In this document: positions 9,288 to 17,561 of the stretch, in pieces
How the letters are laid out: each line of letters starts with the position of its first letter
Position numbering within the stretch: position 1 is the stretch's first letter
Assembly: GCF_001678675.1 (NCBI RefSeq)
Contig: NZ_LZRN01000007.1
Location: forward strand, 91,477 to 155,476
Direction of reading: 5' to 3'
DNA length: 64,000 nt
From: Gelidibacter algens
GTDB lineage: Bacteria > Bacteroidota > Bacteroidia > Flavobacteriales > Flavobacteriaceae
Position numbers and translations under genes: made by a program
Notes under the pieces: generated by a model
The model's database searches: none
Told to the model about the DNA's origin: nothing
What the model saw: only the letters and a program-made list of their open reading frames with translations

Positions 9288-11252
9288 ATGAAATCATTCT
9301 TATGTTTTTGCCTGCTTTATGTTGCTGGGATGTTCACCACAATAGCGCAACCGTTTTACGAATCTTATGATTGGGATGCTGATCCAAAATATTCCAAAAA
9401 CGGACTTGCCGAAGAATACATGGCATCATTAAAAGAAAAAATAGTATCAGAATTTTATTTTGATGGCGATGGTGGTTTGGTAGAATATTTTCTGGAGCAT
9501 AAGGTCTATTATCTCAATTCTGACGACAGTATTGAAGAATTCAACAAAGTGTATTTGCCTTATGCGTCAGATTCAGAATTGCAATTAAACAAAGCAAGAG
9601 TCATAACAGCTTCAGGTCAAGTGATCAATTTGGACGACTCTAAGATCCTAACTGCCACCAACGAAGAAACCAACAACACGTATAAGTATTTTGCTTTTGA
9701 AGGTATTGAAAAGGGAAGTTTTATTGAGTATTTATATGTAGTTGAGCGCTATCCGGTTTATAAAGGAAAGCGCATTGACTTTCAGTCTAATTTCTTAAAA
9801 AGCAATTTGGAGTTTGATGTTTATGCGCCTTCCAATTTGGAGTTTAAGTTCAAAAGTTACAATGGATTGAATGATGTAGAAAACGATACGGTTATTGAGA
9901 ACAAAAACCATTGGTCATTGAAAATTCCAAAGGCTAAGTTGTTGGAACGGGAAGATCTTGCAGCTTATGATGCGGACAGACAGTTTCTGGTATATGCCTT
10001 AGATGAAAACACAGCAAGTAGGGTTAAGGATATCAGTTCTTATGCCAATGTGGCCCAAAACATTTATGATTTTTATAGTCAAGAGGTTTCAAAAAAAGAA
10101 CAGTCAGAATTAAACAGTTTCTTGAAACAAATCGATTTTAAAGAAGAAGATGCTATCGACGTCAAATTAAGAGCTATTGAATCATTCATAAAAACCAATA
10201 TTTTCATTGCAGAAGGCAGCAATGAACAATTAGCATCACTATTGGATGTACTCAAAGATAAGGTAGCCAATGAAAGAGGTATCATCAAATTGTATGCAGC
10301 TATTTTTAATCAATTGCATATAAAATTCGAGTTTATCTATACCTGCGAACGTGATTATATGCGTTTTGATAAGGACTTTGAAGCCAATAACTTTTTGTTG
10401 GAAGCTCTTTTTTATTTTCCGAAGACAAAAAAATACATGTCACCAACGGAGACGGGTTCTCGTTACGGATTTCCGCCGCCTTATTTAACGGACACTTATG
10501 GTTTGTTTATCAAAGAAGTTGCCATTGGAGATTTTAAATCGGCAGTTGGTAAAGTGGAATATATCAAGCCAGTAGAAGCTGAAAATACAACCGACAAAAT
10601 GCTTATTGAGGTGTCCTTTGATGCTGATGATTTGACCATCGTCAATATAAAATTGGATAAATCTTTAGCAGGCTATTATGGGATGTACATTCATCCGTTT
10701 ATGGATTTGATCAAGCCTGAAGACAAAGATGAGCTTATCAAGGGGTTTGCAAAAAACATTGATGCAGGTGCTGATATCAAAAACAAAATGGTCAATAATG
10801 GAAGCCCAAAATTATTTGGCATAGAGCCTTTGCAATTTATACTTGATTTTAATTCCAGCGCATTTGTGGAAAAAGCAGGGCGGAAATATTTATTTAAAGT
10901 TGGTGATTTGATAGGTCAACAAATGGAAATGTACCAAGAAAAGAAACGCATTTTACCATTAGAAAACGAATTTCAGCGCAGTTATTTCAGAACCATGACT
11001 ATAGCAGTTCCTGAAGGTTATAGGTTTGCAAATTTGGAGGACATCAATATTGAAAATTTTTATACTATGAATGGCAAAGAATTATTAAGTTTCAAATCGT
11101 CATATCAGTTGGAGGGCAATACGCTCACTATTACGGCAAATGAGCACTATAAGGTCAACCATATCAGTGCTGATATGTATGAAGATTATAGAAAAGTGAT
11201 CAATAGTGCTGCTGATTTTAATAAAGTTACTCTGGTGTTAGAACCGAAGTAA
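9288..11252 (+). CDS. DUF3857 domain-containing secreted protein, paralogous partner
   Basis: 654 residues with signal peptide MKSFLCFCLLYVAGMFTTIAQ. It has the DUF3857-type beta-sandwich N-terminus (YLPYASDSELQLNKARVITA) and a transglutaminase-like middle, but around the expected catalytic region it reads IFNQLHIKFEFIYTCERDYM and FLLEALFYFPKTKKYMSPTE, without the GDCKD motif of its neighbour. It may therefore be a non-catalytic or altered version. Located 3 bp after the previous gene; a strong terminator follows at 11344. The pairing of one catalytic-looking and one degenerate paralogue suggests a heteromeric secreted complex, which is inference. Confidence 0.8.
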   Translation: MKSFLCFCLLYVAGMFTTIAQPFYESYDWDADPKYSKNGLAEEYMASLKEKIVSEFYFDGDGGLVEYFLEHKVYYLNSDDSIEEFNKVYLPYASDSELQLNKARVITASGQVINLDDSKILTATNEETNNTYKYFAFEGIEKGSFIEYLYVVERYPVYKGKRIDFQSNFLKSNLEFDVYAPSNLEFKFKSYNGLNDVENDTVIENKNHWSLKIPKAKLLEREDLAAYDADRQFLVYALDENTASRVKDISSYANVAQNIYDFYSQEVSKKEQSELNSFLKQIDFKEEDAIDVKLRAIESFIKTNIFIAEGSNEQLASLLDVLKDKVANERGIIKLYAAIFNQLHIKFEFIYTCERDYMRFDKDFEANNFLLEALFYFPKTKKYMSPTETGSRYGFPPPYLTDTYGLFIKEVAIGDFKSAVGKVEYIKPVEAENTTDKMLIEVSFDADDLTIVNIKLDKSLAGYYGMYIHPFMDLIKPEDKDELIKGFAKNIDAGADIKNKMVNNGSPKLFGIEPLQFILDFNSSAFVEKAGRKYLFKVGDLIGQQMEMYQEKKRILPLENEFQRSYFRTMTIAVPEGYRFANLEDINIENFYTMNGKELLSFKSSYQLEGNTLTITANEHYKVNHISADMYEDYRKVINSAADFNKVTLVLEPK

Positions 11253-11343
11253 TGGTTATGTTATAGAATGTCTATTGTGACATTTAAGGTAAAAAATGCT
11301 ACATTTTCTTAACGCGCCAAATTTGCATAAGGTGTTCATCTGA

Positions 11344-11376
11344 AAAGCCCCACTAAAAAATTTTTAGCGGGGCTTT
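11344..11376. terminator. Bidirectional rho-independent terminator
   Basis: AAAGCCCC arm at 11344-11351 and GGGGCTTT at 11369-11376, extended inward by CTAAAAA/TTTTTAG. It lies between the convergent DUF3857 operon and the fasciclin gene and can serve both. Confidence 0.85.
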
Positions 11377-11434
11377 CATTTATCTGAATCCTAGAACAAA
11401 TGCTAGGAATGCCATTTAATAGTAATAAACGATA

Positions 11435-11986
11435 TTAATCAACAAAAAATATTGATCGATTTGGAACAATGATATCGTTGACGATATGTATGATTCCATT
11501 TGAAGCCTCTATATCAGACCTGATTATTTTAGCGCCGCCTATAAAGACATTGTCATAGGTGTCTCTAGAAACCGATATTTCATCGGGAGACGAGCCCGTC
11601 ATAACCTGAGAATCTTTGAAATCGAATTTCATATGCTTTTTAGGCGTGATATGATATTGCACGAATTCAACCAATTTTGTTCGATTCTTAGGATCTGTCA
11701 ACTCTGAAAATCGTTCTATAGATATATCACGAAAGGCATCGTTAGTGGGTATAAATACCGTGTGATCGTCGGTCATTATCATAGAAGGCGCAAGACCTGA
11801 TAATGTCACCAAATTCACAAAGGTTGAGAGGTTTGGATCCATAGAGGCCAAATCTAGTGTTGTGTAATTTTTAGTATTGTCGACCTTTTCAAAAACTTTA
11901 TTGCCGGCCCATTGCGCATTGGCGGTAAAGTTAAAGACAAATAGGATCAAACCTAACGCGAAAAAATTTCTTAATTTTGTTTTCAT
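11435..11986 (-). CDS. Fasciclin (FAS1) domain protein
   Basis: 183 residues: signal peptide (KLRNFFALGLILFVFNFTANAQ) and a single FAS1 domain, recognised by FVNLVTLSGLAPSMIMTDDH-TVFIPTNDAFRDI (H1 motif), VQYHITPKKH (YH motif) and the H2-like end NGIIHIVNDIIVP. FAS1 domains mediate cell-surface adhesion or protein-protein contact. The gene stands alone between a terminator and a 455-bp non-coding stretch. Confidence 0.88.
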   Translation of the reverse strand: MKTKLRNFFALGLILFVFNFTANAQWAGNKVFEKVDNTKNYTTLDLASMDPNLSTFVNLVTLSGLAPSMIMTDDHTVFIPTNDAFRDISIERFSELTDPKNRTKLVEFVQYHITPKKHMKFDFKDSQVMTGSSPDEISVSRDTYDNVFIGGAKIIRSDIEASNGIIHIVNDIIVPNRSIFFVD

Positions 11987-12441
11987 AATTTAATGTTTTA
12001 ATAATTAATAATGTCCTTCCAATGAAGGCTGAAATGATATTGAAATAGAGGTGTAATCTGTTTCAACATAGTCAAAGTAAAACATAACCTACTCAGGGGT
12101 TGACTTTTATGCCATTATTATTGACGCATTTAGCTTTCTATAGGCGAATACAGAGTTTTATCCAATTTTGAAGTGTGAGGAATCCTTAACCTTGCTAAAA
12201 TGTACGCGAGCTCTGAAGGCAGTTATGACCTATAAATGTTCGTTAGGCTAAAGTGCTATACCTTATCAATATCTGGCTTAATCAAGATTAGTACATTCTA
12301 TCTGCATTTTAAAATAAGCTTCCTGAAATAATCTAAGACTCTACAGGTTTTTATAATGCGCACAATTCAACCCATTCAAAATTTCCATTAAGTTAGCTCG
12401 TTTGCTGAGCACCTAAAAGATTTTTTTGGTATAATTGTCCA
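11987..12441. other. Non-coding region, nothing recognised
   Basis: A 455-bp stretch with no convincing coding frame on either strand, no tRNA and no long repeat. The fasciclin promoter must lie in its left part. Confidence 0.5.
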
Positions 12442-13257
12442 TTACTTATGCGCGTTTGTAGGCAAAGCATCTTTCTCGTAACAGTTGTGAATTGTTATAA
12501 TTATAAAACCAAAAAGAACAGCAGCAACAATTAGAATAGTGCTAACCGGGCCGCTTACGGCAAAAGACATTCGGATTAAAATAGTTGAAATAATGAATCC
12601 AGAGTTTCTGATAATTTTATGAAACTGGTCTGTATAAAAGAAGGAAATTAAAAGTAGTACGACATCTACTAAAATCAATACTGTAAAAAATTGGTCAAAG
12701 AATAGATTGTTGATGCTTTCAAATGATGGGATCTCATGTGATGAAAATGAAATTTCAATAGACCAATTTATAAGAGTATATAGGGCCATTGTGAAAAATA
12801 CAGGGATCAAAATAATAGCAATAAGCTTTTTTGTGTTTACGAATTTTACAATTGTAGATTTGATTTCCCCTTGCAATTGCAGTTTTCGTCTACCTTGCTT
12901 TTGAAATTGGAATATTAAATAGAATAGTATCAGTGATGCCAGAATATCATAAGTAAATTGAAGATCCTCTTTTATTTCAAACCAATTGGATGAAAGTTCT
13001 ATGGCCGCTAAATCTTTGAATAATTTCCGAATTATAATCAGCGTAATAATTTCATATTGCTTAGTGATATAGGTTGTAAACGATTTAGGCAAGTAGTAAA
13101 TTAGAAGATAAACCTCATAAATAAGAATAAATGAAAATGGAGTATATATGGCAGATATAGGGTTTTTAAGTAACTCTGAGGTTGACGTAATGTCTATAAG
13201 CTCAAATTTAATAAGGGAGATTATCAGCAAATGGACAAAAAAACTAAATATCGCCAC
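12442..13257 (-). CDS. Multi-pass membrane protein of unknown function; N-terminus probably lost by frameshift
   Basis: 271 residues from a GTG at 13257, with about six hydrophobic segments and a basic loop (FQKQGRRKLQLQGE). I do not recognise the family. The GTG start is probably not the original one: an ATG at 13344-13346 in another frame opens 40 codons (MTINKNIVPFLFDKLLSEN..KIEKLYSEWRYLVFLSIC) that run into this frame at an A7 run at 13237-13243 (T7 on the coding strand). Changing that run by one base would join the two and give a protein of about 300 residues whose first segment is the soluble helix FDKLLSENTREKIEKLYSEW. Either a real frameshift or a homopolymer error. Confidence 0.65.
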   Translation of the reverse strand: MAIFSFFVHLLIISLIKFELIDITSTSELLKNPISAIYTPFSFILIYEVYLLIYYLPKSFTTYITKQYEIITLIIIRKLFKDLAAIELSSNWFEIKEDLQFTYDILASLILFYLIFQFQKQGRRKLQLQGEIKSTIVKFVNTKKLIAIILIPVFFTMALYTLINWSIEISFSSHEIPSFESINNLFFDQFFTVLILVDVVLLLISFFYTDQFHKIIRNSGFIISTILIRMSFAVSGPVSTILIVAAVLFGFIIITIHNCYEKDALPTNAHK

Positions 13258-13346
13258 TCTGAGTATAATTTTTCAATCTTTTCTCGAGTATTTTCCGACA
13301 AAAGTTTATCGAACAGGAATGGAACTATGTTCTTGTTTATAGTCAT

Positions 13347-13957
13347 AGCAACGTATTTTGCCTAATGGTTATGTATTTAGGAAAAGCTGGTTTGGTTAAC
13401 AACTAAATTAGTAAAAGAAAACTAGCCAATAACAAATCTGTAGGTTATTTTGAGTACACCTTAATTGCCGCTAACTAGGTATAAGATTTTTTGGATGTGC
13501 TTATTTTTAAAAGTGAAATTTTGCCATATTCCATTTCGCCGTTTTGTCTTCCTTTTGGTAAATCTTTCGTTTGCGTCAATTTAATCTTAAACGATTGGCC
13601 GGGACTCTTTTTCAGAATCGGTTCAGCTGGTCTATTGAAAATTAAGGAATTCTCTGTCATTCTGATTCATATTCAATTTGAGACTGCTCTTGTAGTTAAC
13701 TCATTAAAAATCCTATATTTTTTTAATTGAACAAATGAGGCAGTAGTGCTCTGAAGGTGTCTGGAATAATTCAGGTTTGATCTGTTAGTAGCATCCACCA
13801 CTAAGGCAATCTTTTTCCAGAAAGAGTCTTAGTGAAAATTTTCATTCCTAATGCGTTAAGTGAGAAAATAAGCGAAAAAGAATTAGAAGGTACATTATAG
13901 AAATGTTGTACCTGCAAATAAAAAAAAGCTCCAACATTTCTGTTGAAGCCTTTGTAG
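13347..13957. other. Intergenic region with one unassignable 61-codon frame
   Basis: A 611-bp gap. A minus-strand frame at 13475-13660 (MTENSLIFNRPAEPILKKSP...) has no recognisable domain; it may be a gene remnant or chance. The rest is A/T rich with no repeat or RNA that I can identify. Confidence 0.4.
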
Positions 13958-14037
13958 TACTCAAGGCGGGAATCGAACCCGCACTCCGAAGAACTGGATT
14001 TTGAATCCAGCGCGTCTACCAATTCCGCCACTTGAGC
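13958..14037 (-). tRNA. tRNA-Leu (anticodon CAA)
   Basis: On the minus strand the acceptor GCTCAAG (14037-14031) pairs with CTTGAGT (13965-13959). The anticodon stem-loop CTGGATTCAAAATCCAG has CAA at the anticodon, a short variable arm follows, and the T-loop is GGTTCGATTCC. The CCA end is not encoded. The open frame over this stretch is a shadow. Confidence 0.93.
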
Positions 14038-14199
14038 AATTATTCGGTAAATATAATTTATTTTTTGTCTCTTAGCAACTTGTGTAATTTTCACAAACTC
14101 TATCAAACATTGATAAATCGGACTGCAAAATTATAAAATATTTTTCTACAAACAACTAAAATATCTTTCTTTTATACTTTTTCTGTCCAAATAAATTCC

Positions 14200-14207
14200 T
14201 AAATTTG
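14200..14207 (+). promoter_or_regulatory. -7 box of the prs-rplY promoter
   Basis: TAAATTTG matches the Bacteroidota -7 consensus TAnnTTTG, about 52 bp upstream of the prs ATG. I could not find a good -33 TTG at the usual 19-21 bp spacing. Confidence 0.55.
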
Positions 14208-14259
14208 CAGCCTGTTAAACAAAACGAGCATTAGTTCGTTATAAAACACTCCATTACAA

Positions 14260-15201
14260 ATGCCTAACGTTGCCACAGAAGCCAAAATTTTTGCATGTTC
14301 ACAGAGTACAGAACTTGCAGAAAAAATAGCAGCCAAATTTGGTGCGCCTCTAGGTAAGGTCATTACGTCAACATATAGTGATGGTGAGTTTCAGCCGTCT
14401 TATGAAGAATCCATTAGAGGAACACGGCTTTTTATCATAGGGTCTACGCATCCTGGTCCTAAAAATCTGATGGAGATGTTATTGATGATTGACGCTGCAA
14501 AACGTGCCTCAGCAAGACATATTACGGCAGTGTTGCCTTACTTTGGTTGGGCAAGACAGGACAGAAAAGACAAACCAAGAGTGCCTATCGCGGCAAAATT
14601 AGTGGCAAAAATGTTGGAGGCAGCTGGTGCAACCCGAATTATCACCATGGATTTGCATGCGGATCAAATTCAGGGCTTCTTTGAAAAACCAGTGGACCAT
14701 TTATTTGCATCCACAGTGTTTTTGCCATATTTAAGAAGTTTGAAGCTTAATAATTTGACTATTGCCTCACCTGATATGGGGGGTTCTAAAAGAGCTTATG
14801 CTTATTCTAAAGCATTGGAAAGTGATGTGGTTATTTGTTATAAGCAGCGTGAAAAGGCCAATATCATTTCGCATATGGAATTGATTGGTGATGTGACTGG
14901 TAAAAATGTGGTCTTGGTAGATGATATGGTGGATACCGCTGGAACATTGACTACTGCTGCTGATTTAATGATGGAGCGCGGTGCCCTGAGTGTTAGAGCT
15001 ATTTGTACACATCCTATTTTATCAGGAAATGCATATGAACGTTTGGAAAACTCTAAATTGGAAGAATTGATCGTGACAGATTCCATTCCTTTAAAACAAA
15101 AAAGTGATAAGATTAGAGTGATCAGTTGCGCAGATTTATTTGCGGAGGTGATGCACAACGTACATTACAACAAATCTATCAGTTCTAAATTTTTGATGTA
15201 A
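14260..15201 (+). CDS. prs: Ribose-phosphate pyrophosphokinase
   Basis: 313 residues, the normal length. It makes PRPP from ribose 5-phosphate and ATP for nucleotide, His and Trp synthesis. Visible motifs: DGEFQPSYEESIRG near the N-terminus, the flexible catalytic loop (YFGWARQDRKDKPRVPI), the metal-binding MDLHADQIQGFF, and the PRPP-binding loop VLVDDMVDTAGTLTTAADLM. First gene of a pair with rplY, 67 bp apart. Confidence 0.97.
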   Translation: MPNVATEAKIFACSQSTELAEKIAAKFGAPLGKVITSTYSDGEFQPSYEESIRGTRLFIIGSTHPGPKNLMEMLLMIDAAKRASARHITAVLPYFGWARQDRKDKPRVPIAAKLVAKMLEAAGATRIITMDLHADQIQGFFEKPVDHLFASTVFLPYLRSLKLNNLTIASPDMGGSKRAYAYSKALESDVVICYKQREKANIISHMELIGDVTGKNVVLVDDMVDTAGTLTTAADLMMERGALSVRAICTHPILSGNAYERLENSKLEELIVTDSIPLKQKSDKIRVISCADLFAEVMHNVHYNKSISSKFLM

Positions 15202-15268
15202 TAGTAAGAGTCAATAAAAAATAGTAATAAACAATAAGTAGTAATAATTAATAAATAATTTTTTCAAA

Positions 15269-15919
15269 ATGAAATCAATTACAATCAATGGATCTCAAAG
15301 AGAAAGCGTAGGCAAAAAGTCAACAAAAGCCTTACGTAATGCTGGTCAGGTTCCTTGCGTATTATACGGAGGAGACGAACCAGTGCATTTCTCAGCACCT
15401 GAATTGGCTTTCTCTAAACTGGTTTATACGCCAAGTGCGCATACCGTTGTGATTGCCATAGAAAACGGAACGTCTTTTAATGCAATTATGCAAGACATAC
15501 AGTTTCACCCAGTAACTGACAGAATCTTACATGTAGATTTTTACCAGTTATTTGAAGACAAGGAAATTAGTATGGAAATTCCTGTTCACATCATTGGAAC
15601 TTCCAAAGGAGTATTGAATGGTGGTGTTTTAAGAAGAAACCAACGTAAGCTTAGAGTAAAAGCAATACCATCAAATTTACCAGATTTTATTGAGGCTGAT
15701 ATTACACCTCTTAAAATTGGAAGTAAATTGTATATTACTGAATTATCAAGTCCTGATTTTAAATTCTTACACCCAGATAACACTGTAGTTTGTCAAGTAA
15801 GACGTTCTAGAGCAAGTGTCGCTGAGTTTGAAGGAGATGATGAAGAAGAACTTGAAGAAGGAGCGGAAGGAGCTGCAGAAGGAGCAGAAGCAACTGAAAC
15901 TGCTGAAGGTCAAGAATAA
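15269..15919 (+). CDS. rplY: 50S ribosomal protein L25 (general stress protein Ctc type)
   Basis: 216 residues: an N-terminal L25 domain that binds 5S rRNA ([32 protein letters not shown]), a TL5/Ctc beta domain, and an acidic Glu/Ala-rich tail of about 30 residues. The prs-rplY-pth order is conserved in many bacteria, and pth follows here too. A terminator lies 22 bp downstream. Confidence 0.95.
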   Translation: MKSITINGSQRESVGKKSTKALRNAGQVPCVLYGGDEPVHFSAPELAFSKLVYTPSAHTVVIAIENGTSFNAIMQDIQFHPVTDRILHVDFYQLFEDKEISMEIPVHIIGTSKGVLNGGVLRRNQRKLRVKAIPSNLPDFIEADITPLKIGSKLYITELSSPDFKFLHPDNTVVCQVRRSRASVAEFEGDDEEELEEGAEGAAEGAEATETAEGQE

Positions 15920-15940
15920 ATCTTGTTTCACACTATATTT

Positions 15941-15973
15941 AAAAGCATTCTGTGTATTCAGGATGCTTTTTTT
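15941..15973 (+). terminator. Terminator after rplY
   Basis: Hairpin AAAAGCATTCTG...CAGGATGCTTTT followed by a T run; the arms contain one G-U pair. Confidence 0.8.
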
Positions 15974-16032
15974 ATTAGGGAAACTTTGTTTTGAAAAATT
16001 GTAACATACATTCAAAACAGATAGTTCAACTA

Positions 16033-16166
16033 ATCCCGCTTTTTTAACGGGATCTCAGTTTTTAGTAACCAAGGCTCACCTTGGGGGGGTGTCACACCTT
16101 ATTTTTTAGTCTTACCCAAAATATTTTGTATGAATAATTCTGACCTTTCCACAGGAAAGGTTATTT
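16033..16166 (+). other. Structured intergenic stretch with four hairpins (possible small RNA or pth leader)
   Basis: Successive short inverted repeats: ATCCCG (16033-16038)/CGGGAT (16048-16053); CCAAGG-ctca-CCTTGG (16069-16084); GGTGT-c-ACACC (16088-16098); ACCTTTCC-aca-GGAAAGGT (16143-16161), the last followed by TATTTTT like a terminator. This lies 40 bp upstream of pth. No known RNA family is recognised by eye. Confidence 0.4.
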
Positions 16167-16205
16167 TTCACTTTGACAAATAGGTTAACGAATAAAAACT
16201 ATAAA

Positions 16206-16838
16206 ATGCTTAAGTTTTTACACACTATTTTTAAATCATCAAAGCGCTCAACACAAGTTGAAGAAAACTCTATGAAAAAATATCTCATTGTAGGTCTAGG
16301 CAATATTGGCAGTGATTATGAAAATACGAGGCACAATATTGGTTTTAAAATCTTGGATCATTTTGCTAAAAAGGAAAGTTTAACTTTTGAGACCCTAAAA
16401 CTGGGAGACGTCACCGTCTATAAATTTAAAGGACGCCAATTCATCTTTTTGAAGCCCAGTACGTATATGAATTTAAGTGGAAAGGCCATCCTATATTGGT
16501 TGAACAAAGAGAATGTGCCTTTAGAAAATTTAATGATCATAACTGATGATTTGAATTTGCCATTTGGCACTATTCGTCTCAAAACAAAAGGCAGTGCTGG
16601 TGGCCACAATGGTTTAAAGGATACCCAAGACAAATTACAAACTAATACGTACAATCGCTTTAGATTTGGAATTAGTGATGCTTTCAGTACAGGCAGACAG
16701 GTAGATTATGTTTTGGGGGAATGGACGCCAGAAGAAGAAGCTAAATTAACAGAACGTCTGGATAAATCTATAGAGCTTATTAAGTCCTTTGGAACTGCTG
16801 GGATAAATATCACCATGAATACATTTAATGGACAGTGA
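16206..16838 (+). CDS. pth: Peptidyl-tRNA hydrolase
   Basis: About 210 residues from ATG 16206. An N-terminal extension of about 23 residues (MLKFLHTIFKSSKRST...) precedes the canonical start MKKYLIVGLGNIGSDYENTR; such an extension occurs in flavobacterial homologues, so I prefer 16206 over 16272 or 16173. The catalytic His lies in NTRHNIGF; FLKPSTYMNLSG and DDLNLPFGTIRLKTKGSAGG-HNGL are the other family blocks. It releases peptides from peptidyl-tRNA after premature drop-off. A bidirectional terminator follows. Confidence 0.95.
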   Translation: MLKFLHTIFKSSKRSTQVEENSMKKYLIVGLGNIGSDYENTRHNIGFKILDHFAKKESLTFETLKLGDVTVYKFKGRQFIFLKPSTYMNLSGKAILYWLNKENVPLENLMIITDDLNLPFGTIRLKTKGSAGGHNGLKDTQDKLQTNTYNRFRFGISDAFSTGRQVDYVLGEWTPEEEAKLTERLDKSIELIKSFGTAGINITMNTFNGQ

Positions 16839-16869
16839 ATTTGAGATGTGATTGTTACAAATAAAAAAA

Positions 16870-16896
16870 GCATCAAAGTGTTTTGATGCATTTTTT
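16870..16896. terminator. Bidirectional terminator
   Basis: GCATCAAA (16870-16877) and TTTTGATGC (16881-16889) with A run before and T run after, between convergent pth and the MORN gene. Confidence 0.85.
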
Positions 16897-16913
16897 ATGT
16901 TTTAGTTTAAGAA

Positions 16914-17271
16914 TTATTCCTGGAAAGCGACGGATGATGTATTGGACCATTCATTTACACTCGCAATGGCATTACTTGTATAATCTACTTCTTTAAGAAT
17001 TTTATCTGTCCAATAGAACCATTTGCCAACTTTTTTTCCTTGATCATAAGTGGCGGAAACTGTCTTGGTGCCGTTAATATTAAAACTTAACCATTCTCCT
17101 TGTAATTTTCCATCTTTGGTATACGATCCAGTTTGACTGACTTCTCCATTGTCATGATAGTAGACCACATCAATAAGATTTGTAGATTTATTCAGTTCTA
17201 AAGATCGCTCTTTTTGTGCAAAGGTTAGAGTTGTGAAAAAAAATGATTGAAATAAGGGCTATATTTTTCAT
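16914..17271 (-). pseudogene. Small secreted MORN_2-repeat protein, frameshifted in its signal peptide
   Basis: The intact part (84 codons from a GTG or ATG inside the gene, ending at 16914) has three or four MORN_2 units (VYYHDNGEVSQTGSYTKDGK, GEWLSFNINGTKTVSATYDQ, GKWFYWTDKILKEVDY). Upstream, ATG at 17269-17271 starts MKNIALISII, then an eight-T run (17236-17243) puts the frame out. With seven T the reading becomes MKNIALISIIFFTTLTFAQK followed by ERSLELNKSTNLIDV and joins the MORN part perfectly, giving a normal signal peptide and a protein of 118 residues. Either a recent frameshift, a phase-variable run, or a sequencing error. Confidence 0.75.
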
Positions 17272-17561
17272 GTGAATATTTTATTAAGTTAATACTGACA
17301 TAACAAATATAATGAAAAATTTACATTAATTACATGTTTAAGTAACATTAAATTAACATTGTAGAGGTAATCAATTGATATTCATTAAATTATAGAGTAT
17401 TAAAACTATTTATTTGGGCATCAATAGTTGTTAGACTTCAATATAAAATCGGTCAAAAGTGAAGCTTTAAGGTAGATTAGTCTCCTTAGAACATAACCTT
17501 TTGATAACATTGTGTTCAATTTAAAAGATGAAATTTGTGCCTTGAATTATATTCGATTTTG

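Noticed and set aside
13475..13660. 61-codon minus-strand open frame in a long gap
   Set aside because: No domain, signal peptide or promoter; left as a remark in the gap entry rather than called as a gene.
13801..14106. 101-codon minus-strand open frame
   Set aside because: It runs across the whole tRNA-Leu gene and its composition is not protein-like.
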